From: Mucilaginibacter sp. UBA5151
Lineage (GTDB): Bacteria; Bacteroidota; Bacteroidia; Sphingobacteriales; Sphingobacteriaceae
DNA length: 49,270 nucleotides
Reading direction: 5' to 3'
Assembly (NCBI GenBank): GCA_002413785.1
Contig: DHXR01000046.1
Location: forward strand, 1 to 49,270
The notes beneath the pieces were generated by a model. That model made no database searches. It saw only the letters and a program-made list of their open reading frames with translations, and was not told where the DNA came from. This document shows, in pieces, positions 1 through 8,571 of this stretch. Position numbers and translations under genes: made by a program. Positions within the stretch are counted from its first letter, which is position 1; each line of letters opens with the position of its first letter.

Positions 1-129
1 TTAGGTTATTCAGCAGACCCTAACTAACAAATTGATAAAGTTATTTACAGCGAAAGGTATATAATTTATTTGGGGGGATAAAATAGGATCGGAAAACGTT
101 TGGTATATATTATTTTACTCTGTATCTGA

Positions 130-366
130 TCAGCCATTTTTTAGATGGTTCCAGAATTCATCGGATGACATAACATGTCCATGTTTAATATCATCTAATC
201 CGGCGTTGATATTTTCCTTCTGATATTCAGAAAGATCATCCCAGGAAGATTGACCTGCATTTAACATCCGCACCCCTTCTAACATACTGAGCATATTAGC
301 GTCTGACAGTTGATCGATCCATGCTTTAAGGTTTGTTTTGGTTTCTTTCACCTCCGCTACAGACAT
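130..366 (-). CDS. solitary antitoxin-like small protein
   Basis: A 78-residue acidic protein that resembles the antitoxin half of Bacteroidota ParE/RelE-type addiction modules. The N-terminal half is helical (WIDQLSD, MLEGVRM) and the C-terminal part carries AGLDDIKHGHVMSSDEFW. This matches the G-L-x-D-x-x-x-G-x-V-x-S tail of the small proteins at 26699-26905 and 48033-48284, the second of which is followed by a ParE-like toxin. Here nothing follows the stop except 129 bases to the window edge, in which I see no toxin start, so it is either solitary or its toxin lies beyond the edge. Family assignment comes from the shared tail and is an inference. Confidence 0.65.
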   Translation of the reverse strand: MSVAEVKETKTNLKAWIDQLSDANMLSMLEGVRMLNAGQSSWDDLSEYQKENINAGLDDIKHGHVMSSDEFWNHLKNG

Positions 367-446
367 AATTGAATCTTTTATTTAACAAAAATAATTAATC
401 CATCTCAGAAAATGCACTGAAAATATTTTTCCTTGAGATAAAGGAT

Positions 447-794
447 TTTTTTGGCTCTATAACGATTTGTGTAGGTATGCATTTGAAAAATCTAAAAAAA
501 CATTGTTATTATGATAATAATGTGGTTTCCAAGGCTCCGAAGAGGCGAAGCCTCGATAAATATTATAGCAACGGATTTTAATCCGTTGAAAAGACAAGGA
601 GGAAAAAATTAAGAACCGTAGGTTCGACCCATATAAATACGTCTACTACTAATGATTAAAAATGGGTCGTGCCTATGGCACTCTTATTATTGGGCGTCGT
701 GTTCAATGGGTTAAAACCCATTGCTACAAAATAGTCCGAGCCGAAGGCTCTATAAAAGGCTAACCCACACAAACCGTTATATAACCCCAAAAAA
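447..794. repeat. hairpin-rich repeat element with imperfect terminal inverted repeats
   Basis: This 450-bp gap holds no gene. Its outer ends are imperfect inverted copies: TTTTTTGG, then TATAACG, then TTTGTGT at about 447-478, answered in reverse complement at about 758-794. Between them lie at least six short hairpins: GAGGCGAAGCCTC (near 541-555), CAACGGATT/AATCCGTTG (near 570-590), GAACC-GTA-GGTTC, GTGCC-TAT-GGCAC, CAATGGGTT/AACCCATTG and GAGCC-GAA-GGCTC. A GACCCAT/ATGGGTC pair encloses the middle ones. The layout suggests a non-autonomous mobile or REP-cluster element of the kind common in Bacteroidota. No flanking duplication is clear. Confidence 0.6.
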
Positions 795-814
795 CGCTAA
801 ATTAACAAGTGTTT

Positions 815-1570
815 TTACAAAAAATGATCAAACGTATCGCTCCTGATACCTAAACGTAATGTTTCAAGCGGGATCACTTCGGCAGGGGCTATATTGCCTA
901 TGTTAACGTTGGCGCCTATCAGTTTTATGAACCAAACCTGCTGCGCTTTTTGCGGCGCTTCCCATATAATAGTTTCCGCGGGGATTTGGGTAAGGATCTC
1001 ATCAATCAAACCTTGCCTTACTTCCCCTGAATCGCGGTAAATGCCTACGTTGCCGCTTTCGCGCGCCTCGGCAATTACTTTCCATGACCCGGCTTCAAGT
1101 TCGGCCTGCATTAATTTTATCCATTTATATGGCGCGAAAATTTTTTGCACGTCTTTTGAACCTACCTCAGAAATTACCGTTACCTGTTTGCTTAATTTAC
1201 GGATATATTCGCATTTAATATCATGCTCAATTTCAATTGAACCGTCAGATACTTCTGCGTATTCCATTTTGTATTTGTCTAATATCCTGCAGTAATCATC
1301 AAACTGCCCCCTTACAATAAATGCTTCGAATAAAGTGCCGCCAAAATATACCGGGATGCCGGCCTCGCGATAAAGGTCCAGTTTTTTATCAAGGTTGGGG
1401 GTTACAAATGAGGTTGCCCAGCCTAATTTTACAATATCGGTATGTGCGCCGGCAACTTCAATAAAATCTTCCGCCTGGCGCAAACTAAGTCCCTTATCCA
1501 TTACCATGGTGATGCCGCTGTTACGCGGTTTAGCGGTACGTTCGGGCAGATTATTCAATTGGTAATTCAT
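815..1570 (-). CDS. ComA-like phosphosulfolactate synthase
   Basis: A 251-residue TIM-barrel protein of the phosphosulfolactate synthase (ComA) family, which adds sulfite to phosphoenolpyruvate to give phosphosulfolactate. Visible motifs, numbered from the chosen start: MVMDKG (22-27), KLGWATS (48-54), YFGGTLFE (75-82) and EVSDGSIE (106-113). I chose the ATG at 1570 (MNYQLNNLPE); a longer frame upstream reads only through AT-rich leader and the word repeat. No other coenzyme M gene is nearby, so the product may feed another sulfonate route or have a changed substrate. Family is well supported; the physiological role is not. Confidence 0.85.
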   Translation of the reverse strand: MNYQLNNLPERTAKPRNSGITMVMDKGLSLRQAEDFIEVAGAHTDIVKLGWATSFVTPNLDKKLDLYREAGIPVYFGGTLFEAFIVRGQFDDYCRILDKYKMEYAEVSDGSIEIEHDIKCEYIRKLSKQVTVISEVGSKDVQKIFAPYKWIKLMQAELEAGSWKVIAEARESGNVGIYRDSGEVRQGLIDEILTQIPAETIIWEAPQKAQQVWFIKLIGANVNIGNIAPAEVIPLETLRLGIRSDTFDHFL

Positions 1571-1630
1571 AAATACATATTGGTTATAGACTATAACTAA
1601 AAGTTCTAATGGCGCAAAGATTGGGAAAAA

Positions 1631-1865
1631 TGTGCGAATGTGCAAATGTGCGGATGTGCAGATGTGCGGATGTGCGGATTTCAGATGTGCAGATGAAGAA
1701 AAATATGCAGGACGGCAGATAATTTAAATAGGGTGTTTTCAGGCAAGTGCCCGAGTACTCATCATTCCCAAACAAAACAGCCGGATTAACACGTTTAATC
1801 CGGCTGTTTTGTTAACCTGGTGATTTCTTCATCTGCACATCTGAAATCCGCACATCCGCACATCT
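1631..1865. repeat. inverted pair of 8-nt word repeats (GATGTGCG/GATGTGCA)
   Basis: Positions 1631-1701 are a run of imperfect 8-mers (gatgtgcg, gatgtgca, aatgtgca). Positions 1660-1701 recur as an exact 42-nt reverse complement at 1824-1865. The right arm runs into the stop codon of the TPR gene (1864-1866). The arms enclose 122 bases that contain a 19-bp terminator hairpin. The same word reappears at 31030-31100 and 40487-40520, with a fragment at 48578-48590. Confidence 0.9.
1771..1813 (-). terminator. bidirectional terminator hairpin after the TPR gene
   Basis: A perfect 19-bp stem (1771-1789 with 1795-1813; core CAGCCGGATTAA/TTAATCCGGCTG) with a 5-nt loop and U-rich flanks on both strands. 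It lies 51 bases past the stop of the minus-strand TPR gene and is a good intrinsic terminator for it. Confidence 0.85.
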
Positions 1866-3267
1866 ACTTCGTATAACGATTAATAATATCCACTATCACT
1901 TTATTTTTTTGCAGCTGCGGCAGGTAATCAAACAATATATAGTGCTTTTCAGGGTCAGAGGTTAAGGCCATTTCCAGCTGGATCAGCGCTTCGTTGTATT
2001 CGCCTTTGGCAAATAAATAGGCCACCATGCGGTAATAAAGTTCTGCTGCATCCGGGTTATTTTTTATGGCCTGGGCAATAATTTCTATCGCGTCAACCAA
2101 TCTTTGCTGCTCATATAAAATAGAAGAGTAGTCCAGCCAGGCATCCACATCAATAGGGTTCAACTCCACCACTTTTTCGTAAGCCAGTTCAGCTTCGGGC
2201 ATGTGGCCGAGTTTATATTCCGCATCGGCAATAGCGAACCAGTAATCGGCATTGGCTATGTCCAGATCAAGAGCTTTTTTATAAAAATGAAGGGCTTCAA
2301 AATAGCGTTCTTCAAAATCAAGCGTAACGCCTATCCCAAACCAGGCATCGGCCAGTTTAGGGTCCATTTTAACCGATTTTTTATAAAAAGCACGGGCATC
2401 GTCCATTTGCTCCAGCTTTTCGTAGCATTCGCCAATGGCACAATAGGTATCGGCATTGGGCTGCTCATATTCAAATGTCTGGCGGTAAACTTCAATGGCT
2501 TCGGCGTATTTTTCGAGGTTAACCAGGGCATTCCCCTTGTTAAAATAGGCCGAGGCGAAACTATCTTTAATTAAAATGGCATAGTCATAAGCATCAATAG
2601 CTTTTTCAAACAAACTGAGTTTGGTGAAGGCATTGCCTAAATTGTACCACGCGGCATAACTGTAGGGCTCATTATCAATATATTGCTCATAAAACACAAC
2701 GCTTTCCTGCTGGTTGTCCATTACATCGTAACAGAATGCCAGTTCGTACAAAGCGTCCTGGTTTTCCATGTTTTGTTCTAAACAAAGCTTCAGGTAAGTG
2801 ATAGACGTTTCATAGTCGCCCATGTTTTGATAAACATAAGCAATATGCAATAACACCTCGTCGGTTTCTTCGGCCAGGTCGAGCGCTTTTTCATAGTTTT
2901 CCAGGGCTTCGCCGTAGCGTTCCATGCTTTCGTACAGGTTACCGCGGATAAGGTAAATATCCGGGTCGGAAGCTTCGAGCATGGCTGCTTTTTCAAGGGC
3001 TGCAAACGCTTCGGTAACCTGATTGGAAATTACTAAAAGCTGAGCCTGTTTAATAAAGAAAACTGCCGCAAACGGATGCTGGTTAAGGGCATACTCAGCT
3101 ACTTGCAATGCTTTGGGCGGATCGTTCTTTTCGATATAATAGTCGATTATGTTCTCAAACGCCTGGGCATCAAAAAAGTACTGATCATGATTACGGATCA
3201 TTTCTTCGTACCGTTCTACCGAAAACTTTGCATCTTCGGTATAACCAAATTCAAATTCTTCTTCCAT
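1864..3267 (-). CDS. tetratricopeptide repeat protein
   Basis: A 467-residue soluble protein made almost wholly of TPR units, roughly 12 of them from about residue 35 to 450. Typical signatures are AWYNLGNAF, AYFNKGNAL and DAWFGIGVTL, each followed by a (Y/F)xxAIxxY-type helix and a DP or NP turn. No signal peptide or membrane segment is visible, so a cytoplasmic scaffold is likely. The start is at the first ATG, followed by an acidic head MEEEFEFGY. It stands alone between the ComA-like gene and the divergent dehydrogenase. Partners are unknown. Confidence 0.9.
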   Translation of the reverse strand: MEEEFEFGYTEDAKFSVERYEEMIRNHDQYFFDAQAFENIIDYYIEKNDPPKALQVAEYALNQHPFAAVFFIKQAQLLVISNQVTEAFAALEKAAMLEASDPDIYLIRGNLYESMERYGEALENYEKALDLAEETDEVLLHIAYVYQNMGDYETSITYLKLCLEQNMENQDALYELAFCYDVMDNQQESVVFYEQYIDNEPYSYAAWYNLGNAFTKLSLFEKAIDAYDYAILIKDSFASAYFNKGNALVNLEKYAEAIEVYRQTFEYEQPNADTYCAIGECYEKLEQMDDARAFYKKSVKMDPKLADAWFGIGVTLDFEERYFEALHFYKKALDLDIANADYWFAIADAEYKLGHMPEAELAYEKVVELNPIDVDAWLDYSSILYEQQRLVDAIEIIAQAIKNNPDAAELYYRMVAYLFAKGEYNEALIQLEMALTSDPEKHYILFDYLPQLQKNKVIVDIINRYTK

Positions 3268-3506
3268 TCAATTTTGTTTCAGAACATATACTCTGTCGGG
3301 CACTTTAAAATCGCTCTATTGAACCTAACATGAGATTAAATTACAAGTATTAAAACTCCATACTACAATTTAGTTATCAACATTCAAACATTGTCAACAG
3401 GATTAATTACAAAAGCCTGATAATTAATACGAATGATTTTACCGGCAAAGGGTGAGTTGATAATAAATTGCCTTAAAGATTTTTACCTTTGGCAAAAGTA
3501 ACAAAT

Positions 3507-5048
3507 ATGGACTTTAATATTTCTGAAATTCTTGTTCGTTTACAAATAAACGACATAAATGAGGCATTTAGTACAGGAAGTGCATGGGGAAGCAGCCCCG
3601 ATGTACCTATAAAAACCATTATATCGCCGGTTGACGGTAAAAAAATAGCTTCGGTAAAAATTGCAACAGTTGGCAATTATAACAACGTTGTTGAGCAGGC
3701 TGCCAAAGCTTTTGTAAACTGGCGTACGGTCCCTGCGCCAAAACGCGGAGAAATAGTGCGTGAAATTGGCAATGCGCTGCGCGATAAAAAGGAAGACCTC
3801 GGCAAGCTGGTATCGTACGAAATGGGCAAAAGCCTGCAGGAAGGATACGGCGAGGTGCAGGAAATGATCGATATTGCTGATTTTGCGGTTGGATTGAGCC
3901 GTCAGCTTTACGGTTTAACCATGCACAGCGAAAGGCCCAATCACCGCATGTACGAGCAATACCATCCTTTAGGTATCGTGGGCGTTATTTCGGCCTTTAA
4001 CTTCCCGGTGGCCGTATGGAGCTGGAATGCCATGCTGGCATGGGTTTGCGGCGATGTTTGTATATGGAAACCATCCGAAAAAACACCATTAACAGCGATA
4101 GCCTGTCAGCATATTGCACAGGAAATATTTAAAAAGCACCATATTGACGAAGGCGTATCCTGCCTGGTAATTGGCGACAGGGAAATCGGCGAATTAATGG
4201 CGAACGATACCCGCGTGCCACTGGTTTCGGCCACAGGCTCAACCCGGATGGGTAAAGCGGTTGGTGCGGCGGTAGGCGCAAGGCTCGGCAAAAGTTTGCT
4301 GGAACTTGGCGGCAACAACGCCATCATCATTACCGAAAATGCCGACCTGGATATGTCGCTGGTTGGTGCGGTATTCGGTGCGGTGGGCACGGCAGGGCAG
4401 CGCTGTACCAGTACCCGCAGGCTGATTATCCACGAAAGTGTTTACGACAACTTTAAGCAGAAACTGGTAAACGCCTACGCGCAGCTCCGCATTGGCAACC
4501 CGCTGGACGAAAATAACCATATAGGGCCGCTGATTGACCATGACGCGGTGAAACTTTACCTCGCCGCCATCGAAAAAGGTAAAGCGGAAGGCGCGAAATT
4601 TGTTGTTGAGGGCGGCAAACTGGAAGGTGGCAACTATGCGTCGGGCTGTTATGTAAAACCGTGCATTGCCGAAGTGGAAAATCACTTTTCCATCGTGCAG
4701 CATGAAACATTTGCACCTATCCTGTATCTTATCAAATATAAAACACTCGATGAGGCTATTGCCCTGCAAAATAGTGTTCCGCAGGGGCTGTCGTCTGCCA
4801 TCATAACCAATAATTTACGCGAGGCAGAACAGTTTTTATCAGCCGCGGGATCTGACTGCGGCATTGCCAACGTGAATATCGGCACCTCCGGCGCTGAGAT
4901 TGGCGGGGCCTTTGGCGGCGAAAAAGAAACCGGCGGTGGCCGCGAATCGGGTTCGGATGCATGGAAAGTTTATATGCGCCGGCAAACAAACACAATTAAT
5001 TATTCAAAAACATTACCCCTGGCACAGGGAATTAAATTTGATTTATAG
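3507..5048 (+). CDS. aldehyde dehydrogenase, ALDH7 (alpha-aminoadipic semialdehyde dehydrogenase type)
   Basis: A 513-residue NAD(P)-dependent aldehyde dehydrogenase resembling the ALDH7/antiquitin group, which oxidises alpha-aminoadipic semialdehyde in lysine breakdown. The catalytic Cys is about residue 300 in GTAGQRCTSTRR and the general-base Glu about 266 in LELGGNN. NFPVAVWSWN (about 165-174) and WKPSEKTP (about 187-194) line the cofactor site. I chose the ATG at 3507 (MDFNISEIL); a TTG at 3489 is in frame but falls inside a TAccTTTG box (3484-3491), a possible -7 element. No lysine-degradation neighbour is present, so the exact substrate is inferred from family likeness. Confidence 0.88.
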   Translation: MDFNISEILVRLQINDINEAFSTGSAWGSSPDVPIKTIISPVDGKKIASVKIATVGNYNNVVEQAAKAFVNWRTVPAPKRGEIVREIGNALRDKKEDLGKLVSYEMGKSLQEGYGEVQEMIDIADFAVGLSRQLYGLTMHSERPNHRMYEQYHPLGIVGVISAFNFPVAVWSWNAMLAWVCGDVCIWKPSEKTPLTAIACQHIAQEIFKKHHIDEGVSCLVIGDREIGELMANDTRVPLVSATGSTRMGKAVGAAVGARLGKSLLELGGNNAIIITENADLDMSLVGAVFGAVGTAGQRCTSTRRLIIHESVYDNFKQKLVNAYAQLRIGNPLDENNHIGPLIDHDAVKLYLAAIEKGKAEGAKFVVEGGKLEGGNYASGCYVKPCIAEVENHFSIVQHETFAPILYLIKYKTLDEAIALQNSVPQGLSSAIITNNLREAEQFLSAAGSDCGIANVNIGTSGAEIGGAFGGEKETGGGRESGSDAWKVYMRRQTNTINYSKTLPLAQGIKFDL

Positions 5049-5051
5049 ATT

Positions 5052-5148
5052 GGTTGGAATAAGTTGTAAAGGTTGTAATGGTTATAAGAGTTAAAATTTA
5101 AATTTTGCTCCATTACAAATTTTTACAACCATTACAACCATTACAACT
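5052..5148. repeat. inverted pair of 9-nt word repeats (TTGTAATGG)
   Basis: The left run (about 5060-5086) uses ttgtaaagg/ttgtaatgg/ttataagag. The right run (about 5110-5148) is its inverted form, with acaaccatt twice and acaactaac. The pair fills the 106-bp gap from the ALDH stop to the protease start, so transcripts from either strand can fold into a long imperfect hairpin. A similar word occurs at 16235-16268. Confidence 0.85.
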
Positions 5149-5154
5149 AACTAC

Positions 5155-6765
5155 ATGCATAGACTACGTAATTACGCCCTTAGCTCCCTGACCTGCGGAG
5201 CCCTGTTGATCAGCCTGAATGTTTTTGGGCAGGAATTACATAAAACGGCGCCTGACCCGCCAAAAAACTGGCATCAGATGGACCTGAAAACCGATGGCTT
5301 TTACGGCGTGAGCCTTAATCAGGCTTACCTGTTTTTAAAAGGCAAAAAAAGCAAAACAGTGGTTGTTACCACAATTGACAGTGGTATAGATACTTTACAA
5401 AAAGACCTGGTAAGCGTTTTGTGGGTAAACCCAAATAAGAAAGACGGCTATGCCGGCGATGTACATGGCTGGGATTTTTTAGGCGGCAAAGACGGCAAGG
5501 TTGATTACACCGAAACCACCGAGGAGGTAAGGCAATACTATAAACTTAAAGATAAATATACAGGTATAACTACCGCACCGCAGGGCAAAGAAAAAGAATA
5601 CGCACTCTGGCAAAATGTTAAAGCCGTTTACGATACCACTATAAGTAAGGCCCTGGCAGAAGTTAGCAACCTTAAGATGGAAGTTAATGTGCTTTCGATA
5701 ACCAATCACTATATAAAAGAGGCGTTAAAACTGCAATCAGACCAGACCTTTGTAAAGGCCGACCTCGACAGGATAACCACATCGAATGATACGGTTAACC
5801 AGAGCAAAACAGTTTGGGAATCTGTTTTTTCACAAATTGGCGGAAATACCAATAACGCCAAAGTGATTAAGGACCTTACGGAGTATTATGCAAAACAAAA
5901 CAATACCATTAACCCTGACCTGGATGCACGGACACGGATAATTGGCGATGACCCCGATGTTAACGATGGCAAGCCTTTTGGCAATAACATATTAAAAACG
6001 CCGGATGCTTCACACGGTACCGGTGTTGCCGGGCTGATAGGCGCGGTACGTAACAATGGTTACGGTATTGACGGTATTGCCGATAATGTGAGGATAATGG
6101 CGGTAAAAGCGGTACCAAACGGCGATGAGTACGATAAGGACATTGCCAACGCCATACATTTTGCTGTTGACCACGGCGCCGAAGTGATCAACATGAGCTT
6201 TGGTAAAAAAATATCGCCGCATAAGGATTGGGTTGACGAGGCTTTTAAATACGCCGCGGCCCACGATGTGCTTTTAGTACAGGCATCGGGCAATGAGAGC
6301 CAGGATATTGACGCGAAACCCGAATTTCCGAATAGTAATTACCTTGACAGTTCAAAAACTGATAATGTGATCAGCGTTGGCGCATCGGGACCAAAGCCCG
6401 ACACCACCCTCGCGGCAGCTTTTACAAATTATGGTAAAAACAGCGTCGATATTTTTGCTCCCGGCGTTAAAGTTACTTCCATTGATATGGATGCTGAAAC
6501 TAATACCGAAGACGGCACCAGCTTTTCCGCCCCGATAGTGTCGGGTATTGCCGCTTTATGTTTGGAATACTATCCCAAACTAAGTGCAAGGCAGGTAAAA
6601 CAAGCGATTTTGGAATCCGCAACGCCGTTAAACGGTACAATGGTTAATAAACCTGGTGCAAAGGGCGTAAAGGTTGATTTTGCAACACTCTCGAAAACCG
6701 GCGGCATCGTAAACGCTTACAAAGCCCTGGAAATTGCTTCAAAAATGAAGGGGGAGAGGAAGTAG
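5155..6765 (+). CDS. secreted S8 (subtilisin-like) serine protease
   Basis: A 536-residue subtilase with an N-terminal signal peptide (about 1-26, ending VFGQ). The catalytic triad is visible: Asp75 in TTIDSGID, His287 in ASHGTGVAG and Ser456 in DGTSFSAP; the oxyanion Asn is about 380 in ASGNES. About 210 residues separate Asp from His, far more than in classical subtilisin. The helical, charged insert (about 120-260) is a feature I have seen in Bacteroidota S8 proteins. No C-terminal sorting domain is seen, so periplasmic or released. The word repeat at 6764 begins at its stop codon. Confidence 0.93.
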   Translation: MHRLRNYALSSLTCGALLISLNVFGQELHKTAPDPPKNWHQMDLKTDGFYGVSLNQAYLFLKGKKSKTVVVTTIDSGIDTLQKDLVSVLWVNPNKKDGYAGDVHGWDFLGGKDGKVDYTETTEEVRQYYKLKDKYTGITTAPQGKEKEYALWQNVKAVYDTTISKALAEVSNLKMEVNVLSITNHYIKEALKLQSDQTFVKADLDRITTSNDTVNQSKTVWESVFSQIGGNTNNAKVIKDLTEYYAKQNNTINPDLDARTRIIGDDPDVNDGKPFGNNILKTPDASHGTGVAGLIGAVRNNGYGIDGIADNVRIMAVKAVPNGDEYDKDIANAIHFAVDHGAEVINMSFGKKISPHKDWVDEAFKYAAAHDVLLVQASGNESQDIDAKPEFPNSNYLDSSKTDNVISVGASGPKPDTTLAAAFTNYGKNSVDIFAPGVKVTSIDMDAETNTEDGTSFSAPIVSGIAALCLEYYPKLSARQVKQAILESATPLNGTMVNKPGAKGVKVDFATLSKTGGIVNAYKALEIASKMKGERK

Positions 6766-6863
6766 TAGGCAGTAGGCAGTTATCAGTAGGCAGTTATTTG
6801 AATTGCACACTGCACACTGCTAACTGTCCTTGCCTACTGCAAACTGCCTACTGCAAACTGCCC
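6764..6863. repeat. inverted pair of 7-nt word repeats (AGTAGGC / ACTGCAA)
   Basis: Between the convergent stops of the protease and the ABC permease lie heptamers agtaggc, agtaggc, agttatc, agtaggc, agttatt. They are followed by the inverted form attgcac, actgcac, actgcta, then actgcaa, actgcct, actgcaa, actgccc. The first word overlaps the TAG stop of the protease. The pair could fold as a terminator for both genes. No gene fits here. Confidence 0.9.
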
Positions 6864-6870
6864 GCTCCCC

Positions 6871-8565
6871 CTACACCTCAACCACCTGGATATTATCCCA
6901 GGTTTGTTTTTTGTAGTAGTGGAACATCAGCCAGGTGATTAATAAAAACGGGGCGATCATTATCCATATTACCATCTCCCATTTCATTAACAGTGAATGT
7001 AAAAAGCCTATTCCGCCTATGAAAATAAGCATCGCAAAAGACGTGATCATTCTGCCGCCACCTTGTTTTGCAATCACCGGCCTCGAAAATGGCAGGCCTT
7101 TTACTATAAATAATGCCGTTAACATACCATATATCGTACTCACCAAAAATGCCAGTATTATATCGTTAATAACCTGCGGCCCCCAAACAGCAACGATTAC
7201 TGATCCCATCACCAAAAAATAGGGCAAATAATACAATGTGATAATGGCCTTAAACATGCCTGATAATATTTTACCCGGCTTGTCAATTGGCAAAGCGTAA
7301 TAAACCCAGGCCGATTTATATTTTGACGACATGGAGATATTCATCAAAACAGTGGTTAGTATAAGGGAGCACATGTAAATTAAAAAAATATAGCTGTGCC
7401 CGTTTTGCAATTCATCAAGGCGATCCGAAAGATTTTCTCCTTTGGTGTTCAGCGCGAAATAAATAAAGTAAATGGGGATGTAGGCAAATGAAGGATATAC
7501 CTTCATTTTAAATTCGCGGGTTCTTGCGGCAAGCTTCCAGGTGATCTTAAACCCGGCATTTTCAATGGGGTCGGGCGCTATTATTTTACCTGTTGCATCA
7601 ATAAAACTGAATTTTCCGGCTTTCTTAGTATTCACAGCCGAATCGCTGTTTCCTTCGGAAGTGGCAATTACCGCAAGCCGCCTGTTAAAGCCGGGCGCCA
7701 GCACTTTTGCCACAAACCATAAACCAATCAGCGGCAGCGTAAACCCGGTTACAGCCAGCACGCCTGTAATAAACGATGACCGGCCCGGATGCATCAATAA
7801 TTCATTAAGCGCGGTGATCCACACGGGGGGTAAGGCATACGCCCAGCGGTGGCTTAGCAGGCTGATATGTTCCAGGGCCGAAACATTGATGAGCCTGGGC
7901 AGTAAATAATAGGTGGCAAATATCAGCACCGAAAACCCGATCTGAAAATAACTGATGATATCTTTAAACTTTTGCGGGCTAACAGATTTCATCAGCAGCA
8001 GGTAAATAATGTTCACCGAAAAGATGCTTAAAAAGGTAGCCTCCAGTATTTGCACAAAAAACAGCGGCACCGCTAAAATCCCATCAATAAAACCTATCAT
8101 CACCAGGCCGGGCAACCCCTGGAGCAGGGCCAGCCGCAAAACGTAAATGCTGATATGCAGGATACGCGATACGGCAATGGTACGGTCGTTAACCGGGCGG
8201 GGCAGCAAGATAAACTGGTCGCGCGAATCAATTAACACGGTGGTGAAATCTGATATAAGCGTAAGGGCCATCATCACCATAAAAATGGTAAAATACAGGG
8301 TTTGGACAATGTATGGACCGGCATTTAAAAGCAAAATCATGCTCATGAAAAGCCCTATCAGCACCGTGAAAAAACTGATGAGCCATGGGCTTTGAACCTT
8401 GTTGCTATTGGCGGCGTTGCGGCGGGCTGCAAACATGGCATTGGGCCGGCGGTCATCCATCAGCAGCTTTACCTTTAATATCTGGTAAAGCTGGTCCGTA
8501 TCCACCCCGGTATTTTCCAGCACAGGGTTAAGGAAAGTAACAAAACGTAAAAATATCTTATTCAT
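6871..8565 (-). CDS. ABC transporter permease, polytopic
   Basis: A 564-residue membrane protein with about a dozen hydrophobic segments in two blocks. The first (about 60-310) includes FFTVLIGLFMSMILLL. A soluble stretch with SEGNSDSAVNTKK (about 310-350) follows, and then a second membrane block to the end. It starts 6 nt after the ATPase gene at 8572-9345, so the two form one operon and probably one exporter. The hydrophobic layout resembles large ABC-2-type permeases. The cargo cannot be read from the sequence. Confidence 0.82.
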   Translation of the reverse strand: MNKIFLRFVTFLNPVLENTGVDTDQLYQILKVKLLMDDRRPNAMFAARRNAANSNKVQSPWLISFFTVLIGLFMSMILLLNAGPYIVQTLYFTIFMVMMALTLISDFTTVLIDSRDQFILLPRPVNDRTIAVSRILHISIYVLRLALLQGLPGLVMIGFIDGILAVPLFFVQILEATFLSIFSVNIIYLLLMKSVSPQKFKDIISYFQIGFSVLIFATYYLLPRLINVSALEHISLLSHRWAYALPPVWITALNELLMHPGRSSFITGVLAVTGFTLPLIGLWFVAKVLAPGFNRRLAVIATSEGNSDSAVNTKKAGKFSFIDATGKIIAPDPIENAGFKITWKLAARTREFKMKVYPSFAYIPIYFIYFALNTKGENLSDRLDELQNGHSYIFLIYMCSLILTTVLMNISMSSKYKSAWVYYALPIDKPGKILSGMFKAIITLYYLPYFLVMGSVIVAVWGPQVINDIILAFLVSTIYGMLTALFIVKGLPFSRPVIAKQGGGRMITSFAMLIFIGGIGFLHSLLMKWEMVIWIMIAPFLLITWLMFHYYKKQTWDNIQVVEV

Positions 8566-8571
8566 ATCAAA

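Noticed and set aside
1571..1645. N-terminal extension of the ComA-like protein by 25 residues
   Set aside because: The extra residues come from leader sequence and the edge of the word repeat; the conserved protein starts at 1570.
3457..3491. Full promoter for the ALDH7 gene
   Set aside because: TAccTTTG at 3484 fits a -7 box but the nearest TTG triplets are 13 or 24 bases away, outside the 19-21 spacing, so I mention it only as possible.
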